A DNA stretch of 64,000 nt from Clostridia bacterium (GCA_026416815.1 JAOAEJ010000001.1:1-64000), one strand, 5' to 3'. Numbered from the stretch's first letter, positions 18,974 through 29,053 are shown. The notes: generated from the letters alone by a model not told the origin. Numbers and translations are program-made.

Positions 18974-20029
18974 ATGACCCTTGATGAGCTTCTAAAATAT
19001 ACGGTAGATCAGGGTGGCTCGGATTTGCATATTACTGTTGGAGTTCAGCCTGTTATGAGAAAAAACGGAAGGCTTATACGGATCGGTGAAGAAAAGACTG
19101 TTCCTTCGGATACCGAGCTGTATACCCAGGAAATTCTCACCGATGAACAGTTTAAAGAGTTTGAAAGAAAAGGCGATATTGATCTTTCGTTTTCAAAGCA
19201 CGGCATAGGGCGATTCAGGGTAAATGTATACAAACAGCGTGGGACATGCTGCATAGCTATCAGGTTGGTAAACTCAACAATACCCACTTTGAACGATCTT
19301 GGCCATCCCGATGTGGTCAGAGAACTGGCGAGGAAAACAAAAGGATTGATACTTGTGACGGGGCCTACGGGAAGTGGTAAATCCACTACACTTGCAGCCA
19401 TGATAAATCAGATGAATGAAGAACGGGATTGCCACATACTGACCCTTGAAGATCCTGTTGAATACTTGCATAAGCATAAGAACTCAATAGTAAACCAACG
19501 AGAGGTTGGAAATGATGCGCTTTCTTATGCCACAGCATTGAAAGCGGCCCTCAGAGAAGACCCCGATGTCATACTTGTTGGGGAGATGAGGGACATTGAG
19601 ACCATATCCATTGCAGTTACAGCTGCTGAGACTGGACACCTTGTGTTATCAACGCTTCATACAGTGGGTGCTGCAAGCACTATAGATAGAATAATAGATG
19701 TTTTTCCACCCTATCAACAGCAGCAGATAAGGGTGCAGCTATCGGCTATTTTACAGGGAGTAATATCCCAGCAGCTTTTGCCGAGAACTGACAAGCCTGG
19801 ACGTGCTGCGGCTATTGAAGTTATGGTAGCTAATGCGGCTATAAGGAACCTTATCAGGGAAGGTAAAACTCACCAGATAAACTCTTTGATACAGACCGGT
19901 GCAAAGCATGGTATGCAAACCATGGACGGCAATTTAGCCAGACTTTATAAAAATGGACAAATCAGTTATGATGAAGCAATTACTCATGCTGCAGATCCGG
20001 ATAACCTAGTGAGGCTTATCGGATCTTAA
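18974..20029 (+). CDS. pilT: Type IV pilus retraction ATPase PilT
   Basis: A 351-residue retraction motor that disassembles the pilus for twitching. Walker A GPTGSGKST at about residues 130-138, Walker B region EDPDVILVGEMRD near 195-205, the histidine box STLHTVGAAS and the PilT C-terminal IREGKTHQINSLIQTG motif are all seen. It lies 43 bp after pilB and 54 bp before pilC. Both an extension and a retraction motor are thus encoded, so pili here should be dynamic. Confidence 0.95.
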   Translation: MTLDELLKYTVDQGGSDLHITVGVQPVMRKNGRLIRIGEEKTVPSDTELYTQEILTDEQFKEFERKGDIDLSFSKHGIGRFRVNVYKQRGTCCIAIRLVNSTIPTLNDLGHPDVVRELARKTKGLILVTGPTGSGKSTTLAAMINQMNEERDCHILTLEDPVEYLHKHKNSIVNQREVGNDALSYATALKAALREDPDVILVGEMRDIETISIAVTAAETGHLVLSTLHTVGAASTIDRIIDVFPPYQQQQIRVQLSAILQGVISQQLLPRTDKPGRAAAIEVMVANAAIRNLIREGKTHQINSLIQTGAKHGMQTMDGNLARLYKNGQISYDEAITHAADPDNLVRLIGS

Positions 20030-20083
20030 GTATTAGGTTCACAATACTAGATTTTAAGGTTCTAGGATCTAGGGGGAAATGAG

Positions 20084-21301
20084 TTGGCACTATTTAGTTA
20101 TAAAGCAAAAACTCTTGCCGGTGAAACAATAACTGGAACATTTGATGCTTCCGATAGAAGTATGGTGGTCTCTCTGCTGAGAAGTAAGGGATATTTTCCA
20201 TTACATATCAAGGAAGTCAACAAACTGGACCAGAATATCGAGCTTGGTTCGATGAAGAAAATCTCATTAAAAGAGCTCTCGGTGTTTTGTAAACAGTTTT
20301 ATACAATGATTAATGCCGGAGTTGCGGTTATCGGTTGTCTTGATTTTTTAAGAAGGCAGACCGAAAATAAAAAGCTTATAGGTGTAATCAACAAAGTTTA
20401 TGATGACCTTCAAAAAGGTATGGGCTTGTCTGAATCCATCAAGCAGCACGCAAATGTTTTTCCTATAATGATGATAAATATGATTGAGATAGGGGAAGTA
20501 AGCGGTACCTTGGATGTAATATTGGACAGGCTTTCGGTACACTTTGAGAAGGAAAATAAAGTAAGGCAAAAGATAAAGACAGCAATGACCTATCCTATGG
20601 TTATAGGCGGTCTTGCTACTCTAATGGTTATATTTATGCTGGCATTTGTTGTACCTAAGTTTGTAGGGATGTTTAAGACTATGGGCGCAGAACTGCCGCT
20701 CCCTACGAAGATTTTATTAAAAGTCAGCGGTACTGTTACAAATTTATGGTTTATATTAGGGGCTTTCGCAGCTATAGTTGCGTTTATATACTTATTTAAT
20801 AAGTTTAAGAAAAGCGAAAAGGGTAAGATGGCAATTGATAGCTTATTAATAAAATTACCCTTAATAGGCGGCAACATTAAAAAAATCCTGGCTTCTCGCT
20901 TTACAAGGTCCTTGAGTTTACTTCTAAAAACCGGCGTGCCTTTAGTACAGGCCCTTGAGGTAATTGGAAGGGTTGTTGACAACTCGGTGGTAAACAAGGC
21001 CCTTTTAAAGATTCAAGAAGATATAAAAAGGGGATCAAATCTTGCAGGTCCTCTTGAACAAACCGGCATTTTCCCGGCGATGGTGACCCAGATGATCAGC
21101 ATCGGCGAAGAGTCGGGTTCATTGGATTCAATCATAGAAACCGTGGCTGATTTTTATGATGATGAATTGGACGTGGCGGTAAGCCGATTGGTAGCTCTGA
21201 TGGAGCCTATATTAATTGCTGGACTTGCTGTAATAGTAGGTGGAATCGTTATAGCTATGATAATGCCTGTATTCAGTATGTACCAGAACATGGCGAAATG
21301 A
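20084..21301 (+). CDS. pilC: Type IV pilus inner-membrane platform protein PilC
   Basis: A 405-residue GspF-family membrane protein. Two GspF domains (residues about 68-190 and 270-395) and three hydrophobic segments (near 170-190, 220-240, 375-395) are visible, with the repeated motif SGTLD / SGSLD. It connects the ATPases to the growing pilus. The start codon is TTG (GGGGAAA before it). It lies between pilT and the major pilin gene. Confidence 0.93.
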   Translation: MALFSYKAKTLAGETITGTFDASDRSMVVSLLRSKGYFPLHIKEVNKLDQNIELGSMKKISLKELSVFCKQFYTMINAGVAVIGCLDFLRRQTENKKLIGVINKVYDDLQKGMGLSESIKQHANVFPIMMINMIEIGEVSGTLDVILDRLSVHFEKENKVRQKIKTAMTYPMVIGGLATLMVIFMLAFVVPKFVGMFKTMGAELPLPTKILLKVSGTVTNLWFILGAFAAIVAFIYLFNKFKKSEKGKMAIDSLLIKLPLIGGNIKKILASRFTRSLSLLLKTGVPLVQALEVIGRVVDNSVVNKALLKIQEDIKRGSNLAGPLEQTGIFPAMVTQMISIGEESGSLDSIIETVADFYDDELDVAVSRLVALMEPILIAGLAVIVGGIVIAMIMPVFSMYQNMAK

Positions 21302-21334
21302 CGGAATTATTAAAAAAATAGGGAGGTAGTTCAA

Positions 21335-21712
21335 ATGTTTAAATTTTTAAGGAAAAACAAAAAAGGTTTTACTTTAACTGAGTTGATTGTAGTTGTTGCT
21401 ATTCTTGGTGTATTGGCAGCAGTAGTAACTCCTATGATTATGAACAATGCTAACGAAGCAAGACAAGCTGCAGATAGAGCAAATGCTTCAACTATTGAAA
21501 ACACTGTAAAAAGATTAGTAGCAAGAGGAACTATAGATTTAGCTACTGCTACTGAGGCTCAGGTAATTACAGCAATTGAAGCTGAATTAAACCCAATTCC
21601 AGTACCACAAGAAACTGCAGGAAACGTTTTTGGATTAAACAGGGCTACTGCAAGGGTAACTGCACAGCCTACATTTGCAACTGATGGTACACAAGTTAAT
21701 CTTAATCCTTAA
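21335..21712 (+). CDS. pilA: Type IV pilin (major subunit)
   Basis: A prepilin of 125 residues. The leader ends in KNKKG and is cut before FTLTELIVVVAILGVLAAV, with Phe+1 and Glu+5 in the standard positions. The mature part is short (about 114 aa), Ala/Thr/Asn-rich and without the Cys pair of Gram-negative type IVa pilins. GGGAGG precedes ATG. It is 33 bp after pilC and followed by hairpins that may separate its message from the downstream genes. Confidence 0.92.
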   Translation: MFKFLRKNKKGFTLTELIVVVAILGVLAAVVTPMIMNNANEARQAADRANASTIENTVKRLVARGTIDLATATEAQVITAIEAELNPIPVPQETAGNVFGLNRATARVTAQPTFATDGTQVNLNP

Positions 21713-21745
21713 TAACTAAGAAATGTTTAGATTTACATAATGATG

Positions 21746-21780
21746 TGGTACATGGCTTAAGCCACGGGGTCATGTACCCA
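21746..21780 (+). terminator. Hairpin after the pilin gene
   Basis: TGGTACATG and CATGTACC around an inner GGCTTAAGCC palindrome, followed by a T-rich stretch. It lies 34 bp after the pilin stop and may be a partial terminator that lets pilin mRNA outnumber the downstream operon. Confidence 0.55.
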
Positions 21781-21832
21781 TTCTTACTTTAGGACTAAAT
21801 TATATTCTGATATACACGATAATTATTACGAT

Positions 21833-21909
21833 GAGGTAGTTAGTTTTACCTCAATTCTATTAAAGTATGGAGACAGACGTTTTATAGAAGTAGTCTCAGG
21901 TCCATACTT
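21833..21909. other. Two further hairpins between pilin and pilM
   Basis: GAGGTA/TACCTC at 21833-21852, and a longer one at 21863-21909 with arms AAGTATGGA / TCCATACTT plus an inner GGAGAC/GTCTC pairing. Together with the hairpin at 21746 they make a three-hairpin spacer of about 165 bp inside the operon. Confidence 0.5.
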
Positions 21910-21969
21910 ATTGTCGTTTTTATCCATAGCTGTAAATAGGGTAATATCCCATAGATTGAGGTGTATTAT

Positions 21970-23049
21970 ATGTTCAGGAGCCGATACCTTGCTGTAGATA
22001 TAGGCAATAGAAATATGAAAATCGTATATGGCAGGGTAAATAAGCAGCTTGTTGAGGTTATTAAGTATGACATTGTGGACACCCCAATAAACTCAATAAA
22101 GGATGGTAAAATTATAAACGCAAACGTAATTGCTGGGGCTATATCCGAGTCTATTAAGAGAAACAGGATAAAAGTAAGAAGGTTGATTCTGAATATTGCA
22201 GGTACAGGGATTATTACAAGGGACATACAAATCCCCAAGGCAACCGATGAAGAAATAGAGAAAATGCTTGAGTTTGAGGCACCGCAATATTTCCCTGTTG
22301 ATTTGGAGAGTTATGTTTTGGATTATAAAGTCATTGAGGAGATAGTCGGAGCTGAAGGCCCCAATATGAGAATTCTTCTGGTGGCTGCTCCTATAAGGCA
22401 GGTTGAAGAATATATGAAGCTTCCTGTAATATTAAAGATGGATATTACAGCTATAGATTTGGCGGCAAACTCAATATCCAAGCTACTATATAGTGCGGCG
22501 TCTGAGAAGGATGAAGGTGCCGAAGAGTTAAAAGAATTTGCTGTTGTTGATATTGGAGCGGAGACCACTACTGTATGTATCTTTTCCAATAGTAAGCTTC
22601 AGTTTAGCCGTATTCTGTTGACGGGAAGCAGCGAGATAGATAAGCTTATAGCCAATTCTCTAAACAAGGATTTTATGGAAGCTGAAAAGATGAAGATATC
22701 CCTTGGCAGAGTAATCACAGAGGCAACAGCGGGGGATGAGCGGCAGGAAGTCCTTAGTATAAGCGAAACTATTAGTACTGCAGTGAGTAATATAGCTGGA
22801 GATATAAATAGGTTCATTGATTTTTATAATTCCAGAAGCGCAAAAAATAGACTGCAAAAGATATATATTTGCGGTGGTGGGACTAAATTAAACGGATTTA
22901 AAAAGTATTTAAGCGGTTATTTGAATACGCCGGTTGAATACCTGACGCCTGATGGTAAAGTAGTATACAAGGGTGAAAAAAGCCCGGAGGAATTTAAAAG
23001 TGATTTTATACTTCTTATCAATGCCATAGGTGCCATAATAAGAGGTTAG
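21970..23049 (+). CDS. pilM: Type IV pilus assembly protein PilM (second copy)
   Basis: An actin-like ATPase-fold protein (359 aa) that recruits to PilN/PilO. It has YLAVDIGNRNMKIVYG at the N-terminus and FAVVDIGAETTTVCIF in the middle, plus ICGGGTKLNGFKKYLS near the end. Start set to ATG 21970 (GAGGTG 7 bases before); GTG 21961 would add 3 residues. It is the PilM linked to pilN and pilO here, unlike the solitary copy at 2.8 kb. Confidence 0.92.
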   Translation: MFRSRYLAVDIGNRNMKIVYGRVNKQLVEVIKYDIVDTPINSIKDGKIINANVIAGAISESIKRNRIKVRRLILNIAGTGIITRDIQIPKATDEEIEKMLEFEAPQYFPVDLESYVLDYKVIEEIVGAEGPNMRILLVAAPIRQVEEYMKLPVILKMDITAIDLAANSISKLLYSAASEKDEGAEELKEFAVVDIGAETTTVCIFSNSKLQFSRILLTGSSEIDKLIANSLNKDFMEAEKMKISLGRVITEATAGDERQEVLSISETISTAVSNIAGDINRFIDFYNSRSAKNRLQKIYICGGGTKLNGFKKYLSGYLNTPVEYLTPDGKVVYKGEKSPEEFKSDFILLINAIGAIIRG

Positions 23050-23083
23050 CTTCCAAACAGTAGTAAACAATGGTGGGGTTATC

Positions 23084-23551
23084 ATGTGTAAAGGAAAGAA
23101 TGGTGCTACTTTAATAGAGGTAGTTAGTACGGTTGCTATTTTATTTGTCGTTCTTGCCCCATTATCTTTAATTTTCAATACATGGTATGATGACTATTAT
23201 GAGGAAAACTATAGGGTAATGCTGCAAAAGAGGTCTATGGAAACCATGCAGCAGATAATGCAGGATTTGAGAATGTTTGCCGATGGCAATACTGCTGTGG
23301 TGGACAGCGGTACCAAACTTTTTATAAAAGGCGATTTGATTTACAGTTATTCGCCATACCAAAAAAAGCTGTTTAAGAATAGTACATCGGTGTTTCTAGA
23401 TAGTGAGACAATAGAAGTCACGGCTTTTAATGTTGAGGAGACATCGGTGCCTGATAATGATAGCAGTTTAATTAATATAACTATAACACTCAAGACGAAA
23501 AGGAATATAGAAATAACTCTGCAAAACAGTTACAGAAGAAAATTGGGTTGA
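23084..23551 (+). CDS. Type IV pilin-like protein (minor pseudopilin)
   Basis: A 155-residue prepilin. The leader is MCKGKNG and the cut lies before ATLIEVVSTVAILFVVLAPL, with Glu+5. The mature domain is acidic and Asp/Ser/Thr-rich. It resembles PilW/PulJ-type minor pilins that prime pilus assembly, but the family cannot be fixed by eye. It lies 34 bp after pilM. Confidence 0.8.
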   Translation: MCKGKNGATLIEVVSTVAILFVVLAPLSLIFNTWYDDYYEENYRVMLQKRSMETMQQIMQDLRMFADGNTAVVDSGTKLFIKGDLIYSYSPYQKKLFKNSTSVFLDSETIEVTAFNVEETSVPDNDSSLINITITLKTKRNIEITLQNSYRRKLG

Positions 23552-23669
23552 AGTTCGGAGAAATTAATGTTTGAGGAACTTTTACTATCGATATAGATGA
23601 GAAAGTAATCAAGACGTAAGCATTAACAATCTGTTTATGCAAAAACCAAAGTAAAAGGCGGGTAAAGAG

Positions 23670-24296
23670 TTGAAGGATTTAAACCTAATTCCCAAAAGTT
23701 ATTTACAGGCCAGGAAAAACAAGATAAGAAAAATGTATTATACCCTTGCAGTAGCGGGTGGAGGTATTATATTGATTTTAGCTCTGGCTTTACCTCTTCA
23801 GCAAAGGTTTAAGCTGCAGTATGAGAGAGATAAAATAGATAGAAGTGTAAGAGAGACAAGTAAATATATAACAATAGAGAGTCAGCTTAACGCCATAAAG
23901 GAGCTGTACAAGCAGAGGGAAGATGAGGCAGGCAGGCTGATGAAATACGGGGTAGATGTTGCTGCTATTCTTGAGAAAGTAGAGAGGTCTTTACCAGAAA
24001 AGCTTTTTATAAAATCAATGGATATAGGAGCAGAGGAAGGCTCTGAGGATATTCAGGTAAAGCTTGAGTGTATTTCTGAGTCAGAGGATGAAATTTCTAC
24101 TTTTGTTACCTACTTGCGAAGTGAAAAGTATTTTGAAAATATAGTTGTATATTCAGTAAAAAGGAATGTATTATCCACTGTTAATGCAAGCGCAAACCCT
24201 TCTGAAGATTTTGAAGGAACATACGGGGAAGTGCAATCAAATGGGCAGATACAGTATAGCTCCAGTATTGCTTTATTCTTAAAGACCGGGAAGTGA
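23670..24296 (+). CDS. pilN: Type IV pilus assembly protein PilN
   Basis: A 208-residue single-pass membrane protein. The first residues KDLNLIPKSYL form the PilM-binding INLLP-type motif, followed by a transmembrane helix at about 26-43 and a coiled-coil/ferredoxin-like periplasmic-type domain. It forms the alignment complex with PilM and PilO. Start is TTG. It ends 4 bp before pilO, so the two are likely co-translated. Confidence 0.88.
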   Translation: MKDLNLIPKSYLQARKNKIRKMYYTLAVAGGGIILILALALPLQQRFKLQYERDKIDRSVRETSKYITIESQLNAIKELYKQREDEAGRLMKYGVDVAAILEKVERSLPEKLFIKSMDIGAEEGSEDIQVKLECISESEDEISTFVTYLRSEKYFENIVVYSVKRNVLSTVNASANPSEDFEGTYGEVQSNGQIQYSSSIALFLKTGK

Positions 24297-24300
24297 TAGA

Positions 24301-25635
24301 ATGAAATTTGCTGTTTCCGAGAAGGACAAAAAGCTTCTAATATTTTTATTAATTGCAGCTATACCGGTAGCGTATCTTAACCTGTTTTATTGGCCCCAGG
24401 GTAAGGCCATAAGTAAGCTAAAGCAGGAGATTGGTCAATACGGCGATGCTTACCAGATAAACCTGGCTTCAAAGGCAAAGGTAGACGGTATGGAAAGTGA
24501 ACTGAAAATTTTAAATCAGAGGCTTAAAGACTTAAGGGCCAAATTTCCGCCTGTATTACATTATGATGAAGTGCTTAGTTTAATTAGAAATACAGCTAAA
24601 AAATCAGGTATCCAGGTTGAGGACTTTACATTTGATAATATTACTGAGGTGGAAGACGAAAAAAGTAAGGAACAAGCACAGGTGACCGATACAAGCAAGG
24701 ATGGAAATGCTGCTTCCGAGGGTGGAAATATAGCGGAAGTTCAGGATGATAGGTTAAAAGAAGCATTTAAAATCTTTGGGATGGTAGATAGTCTTGGAAA
24801 TAAAGCTCAGGAAGATAAGGGGATAAAAAAGGTTCCCGAGGGTAAAGGATATGTTTTAAATGTCAGCTTTGGTGCCAGCGGAAGCTACTCTCAACTTAAG
24901 GAATTTTTATATAATGTAAACACTCTGAAAAACAGGATTGCATTCAAAAGTGTTCAGATCGAAAACAAAGAGAATGACTTCCTTAAATTAAAAATGGTAC
25001 TTGAACTTTATGGTATAGCTGACAGGGATGACGGTAAATCTACTATTTTATCCGAAGGTGAGTGGATTCCGCAGGAGCGGGCAAATAAGGATAATATATT
25101 CAAACCCTATCAGGGGTATAAGGGCAGCCTTTCAGACCAAGAAAGCGGAAGAGGTGAAGCTGAAAACCATACTTTAATGTCTGAGTTGAACACCTATGAT
25201 TTTTCTATGAGAGTTATGCCTTATGGTGACCACATGGCTCCCCCAGCAGTATCTATGGTAGCGAAAAATATAGCGGCTTCCTCTAATATTTTAAATCCCC
25301 CTGTTGTTTATGGGGACAGCAAGGAAGAGGTAAAAGCAGAGTTATATATCGAAGAGAGCAACGGTAGGTTTTATTGTAAATTCAGGACTCAAAACGAGGC
25401 TTTTCCCGATATAGGTTATATTGAGAAGGCTGAGTTTATTCCTATAGGGGATGAATTGAAGATTCTTATAGATTCTACCCCGAGAAAGTTTAAACAGGAT
25501 AGTTCTGGTGTTGTTTTAAATATAACAAACCTATCATCCAGGAGCCTCTTGGTGAAAGTGGTAAATGAGGATAATGCTAAACCGAGAGTAAAAATTAATA
25601 AAAATGACGGCAAGATTAGAGTTGAATATCAGTAA
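24301..25635 (+). CDS. pilO: PilO-like pilus assembly protein, extended
   Basis: At 444 residues it is about twice the usual PilO. A transmembrane helix is at about 12-28, followed by a coiled coil (30-85) and a PilO ferredoxin-like domain (LHYDEVLSLIRNTAKKSGIQ, and the segment containing SFGASGSYSQLKEFLYNV). An acidic linker (about 120-165) interrupts it. The C-terminal part (about 280-444) contains a beta-rich domain of unknown type not present in classical PilO. It is directly after pilN. Confidence 0.85.
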   Translation: MKFAVSEKDKKLLIFLLIAAIPVAYLNLFYWPQGKAISKLKQEIGQYGDAYQINLASKAKVDGMESELKILNQRLKDLRAKFPPVLHYDEVLSLIRNTAKKSGIQVEDFTFDNITEVEDEKSKEQAQVTDTSKDGNAASEGGNIAEVQDDRLKEAFKIFGMVDSLGNKAQEDKGIKKVPEGKGYVLNVSFGASGSYSQLKEFLYNVNTLKNRIAFKSVQIENKENDFLKLKMVLELYGIADRDDGKSTILSEGEWIPQERANKDNIFKPYQGYKGSLSDQESGRGEAENHTLMSELNTYDFSMRVMPYGDHMAPPAVSMVAKNIAASSNILNPPVVYGDSKEEVKAELYIEESNGRFYCKFRTQNEAFPDIGYIEKAEFIPIGDELKILIDSTPRKFKQDSSGVVLNITNLSSRSLLVKVVNEDNAKPRVKINKNDGKIRVEYQ

Positions 25636-25762
25636 GGGGGGCAATGCAGCTCCCTTTACAAGATGATGAAGATTTTACATGGGGCAACGCTTATCTATAA
25701 TTTGCTCTGGGGTGTAAAATCTTTGTTGTACATATGTAGAATGTATGTTTTGGGAGGCTAAT

Positions 25763-26704
25763 ATGAATAGGCAGTTTCATACTCCGCCGGGTTTAAAAAG
25801 AAATATAGGTACTATGAAGAGGATGTTAAAGCACAGCAAAATTGTTAGCAATAACAGGGGCGTAACGTTAGTAGAGCTGTTAGTAGCTATAGGTATACTT
25901 GGGCTGGTGGCCGTACCCTTTTTGAGCACAATACTCTCATCTACAAGGAACAATACTTATTCATATGACATGCTTTCGAGTTCGGTAGCTTCCCAGAAGG
26001 TAATGGAGGAAATCAAAGCAAATCCACCTTTTTTAAAGAGTGAAGCAGCATACTTCTCTACGGCACCAATCTCACAGTATAAGGTATATCCCTATGCTGT
26101 TTCCGATCCCAGTATCAGGATAAAATATAGGGTCGAAAAACTATCGGAAGGTATTTTGCCTGGGCGGCTTCCCGGTGATGAGAAAAAATACAGTTCTTTT
26201 CTAAATAAAAATGGTGCAGGTCAATATGTAGATATACCCTTCGGTATGTTGTTTGAAATAGAGCAGGGGAAGATAAAGTTCAATGGAAGTCTATATGAGC
26301 CATCACCTAGAAAGTATTTTTTAGACATACAGGGGACAGCGGGAGTGTATAGCTATAGTTTGAAAGATGACTCAGGTACACAATTAAGTTCAGAAAGCAT
26401 TAATGGGGTAACTGAAAGCCAAATAAATATAAAGATTAAATTTAATGACCTGCTTCCAGGAGTATTTGAGCTTTATGCGAATGTAGACGAACAGATTGAT
26501 AAGGAAGTATACTTTTATGTAATAAACAGAGGCGAGCCCTCCAGACTTAAGCTCGTGAATAACCTTGGAAAGCAGTTCTATGAGTACGATAACTTAATAG
26601 GGGATCCTGTAAAAGAATATTTTAATTCTCTATACAGAATTAAGGTGGTAGTGGAAAAAAATAATGAGGATGTTAATACCATGATTTCTTACGTCAAAAA
26701 GTAG
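25763..26704 (+). CDS. PilV-like minor prepilin
   Basis: A prepilin with a long leader. The cut site is NNRG before VTLVELLVAIGILGLVAVPF (Glu+5), and the mature part is about 270 aa with a beta-rich C-terminal region. The start is set to ATG 25763 because GGGAGG lies 5 bases before it; a frame from 25745 has no such site. It resembles PilV-type minor pilins. It is 127 bp after pilO and 12 bp before the PilX-like gene. Confidence 0.8.
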   Translation: MNRQFHTPPGLKRNIGTMKRMLKHSKIVSNNRGVTLVELLVAIGILGLVAVPFLSTILSSTRNNTYSYDMLSSSVASQKVMEEIKANPPFLKSEAAYFSTAPISQYKVYPYAVSDPSIRIKYRVEKLSEGILPGRLPGDEKKYSSFLNKNGAGQYVDIPFGMLFEIEQGKIKFNGSLYEPSPRKYFLDIQGTAGVYSYSLKDDSGTQLSSESINGVTESQINIKIKFNDLLPGVFELYANVDEQIDKEVYFYVINRGEPSRLKLVNNLGKQFYEYDNLIGDPVKEYFNSLYRIKVVVEKNNEDVNTMISYVKK

Positions 26705-26716
26705 CAGGTGAGTTTT

Positions 26717-29053
26717 ATGCAGCTAAATAAATTTTTCAAATCGAATAGAGGCTCGGCATTAATAGTTGCGTTGATGATAGTGATTACCATGTCTTTGTTA
26801 GGTGTAGCCATAATGGTCATCACTATGAGTGGACTGGGGATGAATATTTTCTACAGCGATTTAAATAAGGCATACTATTTTGCAGAGGCGGGAGTGGAGC
26901 AAGTAGCCAAAGTTCTTGATGAAAAAGTTGCAGCGATTCACGAGTCCTCAAGGACTGATGCTTCTGCATATATACAGGATTTGCTTCAGAATGACCCTAT
27001 AACAGTAAGGACTACCAGTGGTAATGATGGGTCTGTAAATTATGCCGAAACATCCCTGAAGTTTAATGATAAGTATATCCAGTATTACAACTCAAGGCTC
27101 ATAACAGAATTCGGAGATGCAAATACCTTACCGAAGATGAAAGAGCTGCTTGGCACTACCTCGGATGACGGAATTTATGCATATAAAGATATAGACACAA
27201 ATGGTACAAGAATAGTGTTGGAATCAGCTCAGTTTGATTCGTTAAATCATAAAATCAAGGTAAAAGTCAAGGGTGCTTTTAACGGCTATAAAAAGACACT
27301 GGAAGTTACTTTTAATCTTTCAACAGAACTGATATCCCAATATAGCCAAGCGCCCTACAAGGTTTCGGTAAAGTCCAAGGTTATGGAAGAGCCGGATGTG
27401 CCATCTGTTTTTAGAAAAGCAATTATAGCGGAAAAAAACCTCATCTCGGTGGGAGGAACAGTAAATATAGCAGGAGATGTTTTGTGCTTCGGCACAGTAC
27501 CGGTAGATATAAGCAATCAGGAGGATCAGACTGCTCCATGGTATGAGTATGGCGGTATAATGGCAGGTATTACTCCTGAAGTGGCTGCACTTGATACTGT
27601 ATTTGGTTTTGACAGCACAAAGACCGGCATGGTTAATACAGGCTCCATAAATATAACAGGGAATGCGGCTACAATGGCGTATATACATAGTCTCTACGGG
27701 ACGAGAGCCATCCACTCCGATATCAGCATAACTGGGAATACCTTTGCCCGAGCTATAAGACTCGAGGAACCGTCAAATTTTTCGCTTATCAATCTTACAA
27801 ATGCTTATACTACTGATAATTTACAGATTGATTCCCACGCCTCTACGGTGAATGTTACAGGTAACTATTACGGTTTTGTTGACGCGGGATATATGATTGA
27901 CGGATCGGGTAACAACACAAGTGAAAAGCAATTAAAAGATACTTACCAGTTTAAAAGGACCAGTAGTATAGCAGTAAATGGGGATTCAATGCTGAATTTA
28001 AAAGGTTCGGTATATGTAGGAGGAAGCACTTTTTTAAAGGATTATACCGATGAGGATGGGCGTCCTTACATGACAGGTATTTCTGCAATAAAATCAAGTA
28101 AAAGAATTAGCAGTGCGTATAAAGAGGGTGACTTCTCAAATCCATCCAATACACTATTCTGGCATGAGAATAATTCCTATTCTTACCCACAGCCAAGCTA
28201 CAAAAAGTATAGTAATGATGGTAATGCTGTGAACATGTTAAGTGGCAGAGTGGATTACCCGGATCAGGGATATTTTCCTGTTACACAGAGGGCTATGCAT
28301 TTTAAAGGGGTTTGGGAATCTTTGTGGAAGAATGATATAGTCTACTCTAGCTATGTTAATTCCCAAAATATAACCATAACAGGAAACGGTATTAGTACAG
28401 ACGGAAAGTTAAAGGGCTTTTCCAATGGAGCTATAGCTGCTAATGGTACGATATACGGTATATATGACTTTGAGGAAGGCCATGACCCTGTGGTTTTTCA
28501 TGCGATACAAGATCAGTGCATAATTGAATTTCATAACGCAATACAGGATTTGCTGATGGAATCATATGTGCCCGATAATCCTAGACTTGACTATACTTAT
28601 GCTTCAAAGCATATAACCGACTATGTTGACATGAGGTTTCAGGGTGAAAATAGAATAGTTCCCGGTGAGCCCTACGTATCTTCATTAGATCCGGATAAAG
28701 GAATGGTGTACTATGGGACGGGAAACGTGGAGATACGTAATGAGGGTGGAAACTGGTATATAGGAAGTAAATTAATACCATACCTGAAAGGGATTATTTA
28801 TGTCGATGGAAACGTTTACGTAAACGGCGGCTTTAATTTTACAGGAGTTATAATGTGTACTGGAAATGTAGTATTTTTAGGAAATTCAAATATTACTTAC
28901 GACGAAGCGGTAGTTAATGGAATACTTGGGGCAGACGTAAATATTAAGGGATTTTTTAAACTCTTGACTTATGATATTCCCAACGAGCCTCTTGAGCGGC
29001 AGAGGATAGAAACCAAAAATATAAAAATTGAGCAGTGGAAAGAAGTTTCTTAA
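26717..29053 (+). CDS. PilX-like pilus assembly protein, very large
   Basis: A 778-residue protein. The N-terminus (KFFKSNRGSALIVALMIVIT) has the PilX-N prepilin signature with SNRG before S, and Glu at the expected YYFAEAGVEQ segment. The remaining about 700 residues hold a long beta-helix-like region with repeated short Gly/Asn/Thr-Val-rich strands (GNVYVNGGFNFTGVIMCTGN). The size is several times that of PilX in Gram-negative systems. The start is ATG 26717 with AGGTGAG before it. It is the penultimate gene of the operon. Confidence 0.8.
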   Translation: MQLNKFFKSNRGSALIVALMIVITMSLLGVAIMVITMSGLGMNIFYSDLNKAYYFAEAGVEQVAKVLDEKVAAIHESSRTDASAYIQDLLQNDPITVRTTSGNDGSVNYAETSLKFNDKYIQYYNSRLITEFGDANTLPKMKELLGTTSDDGIYAYKDIDTNGTRIVLESAQFDSLNHKIKVKVKGAFNGYKKTLEVTFNLSTELISQYSQAPYKVSVKSKVMEEPDVPSVFRKAIIAEKNLISVGGTVNIAGDVLCFGTVPVDISNQEDQTAPWYEYGGIMAGITPEVAALDTVFGFDSTKTGMVNTGSINITGNAATMAYIHSLYGTRAIHSDISITGNTFARAIRLEEPSNFSLINLTNAYTTDNLQIDSHASTVNVTGNYYGFVDAGYMIDGSGNNTSEKQLKDTYQFKRTSSIAVNGDSMLNLKGSVYVGGSTFLKDYTDEDGRPYMTGISAIKSSKRISSAYKEGDFSNPSNTLFWHENNSYSYPQPSYKKYSNDGNAVNMLSGRVDYPDQGYFPVTQRAMHFKGVWESLWKNDIVYSSYVNSQNITITGNGISTDGKLKGFSNGAIAANGTIYGIYDFEEGHDPVVFHAIQDQCIIEFHNAIQDLLMESYVPDNPRLDYTYASKHITDYVDMRFQGENRIVPGEPYVSSLDPDKGMVYYGTGNVEIRNEGGNWYIGSKLIPYLKGIIYVDGNVYVNGGFNFTGVIMCTGNVVFLGNSNITYDEAVVNGILGADVNIKGFFKLLTYDIPNEPLERQRIETKNIKIEQWKEVS

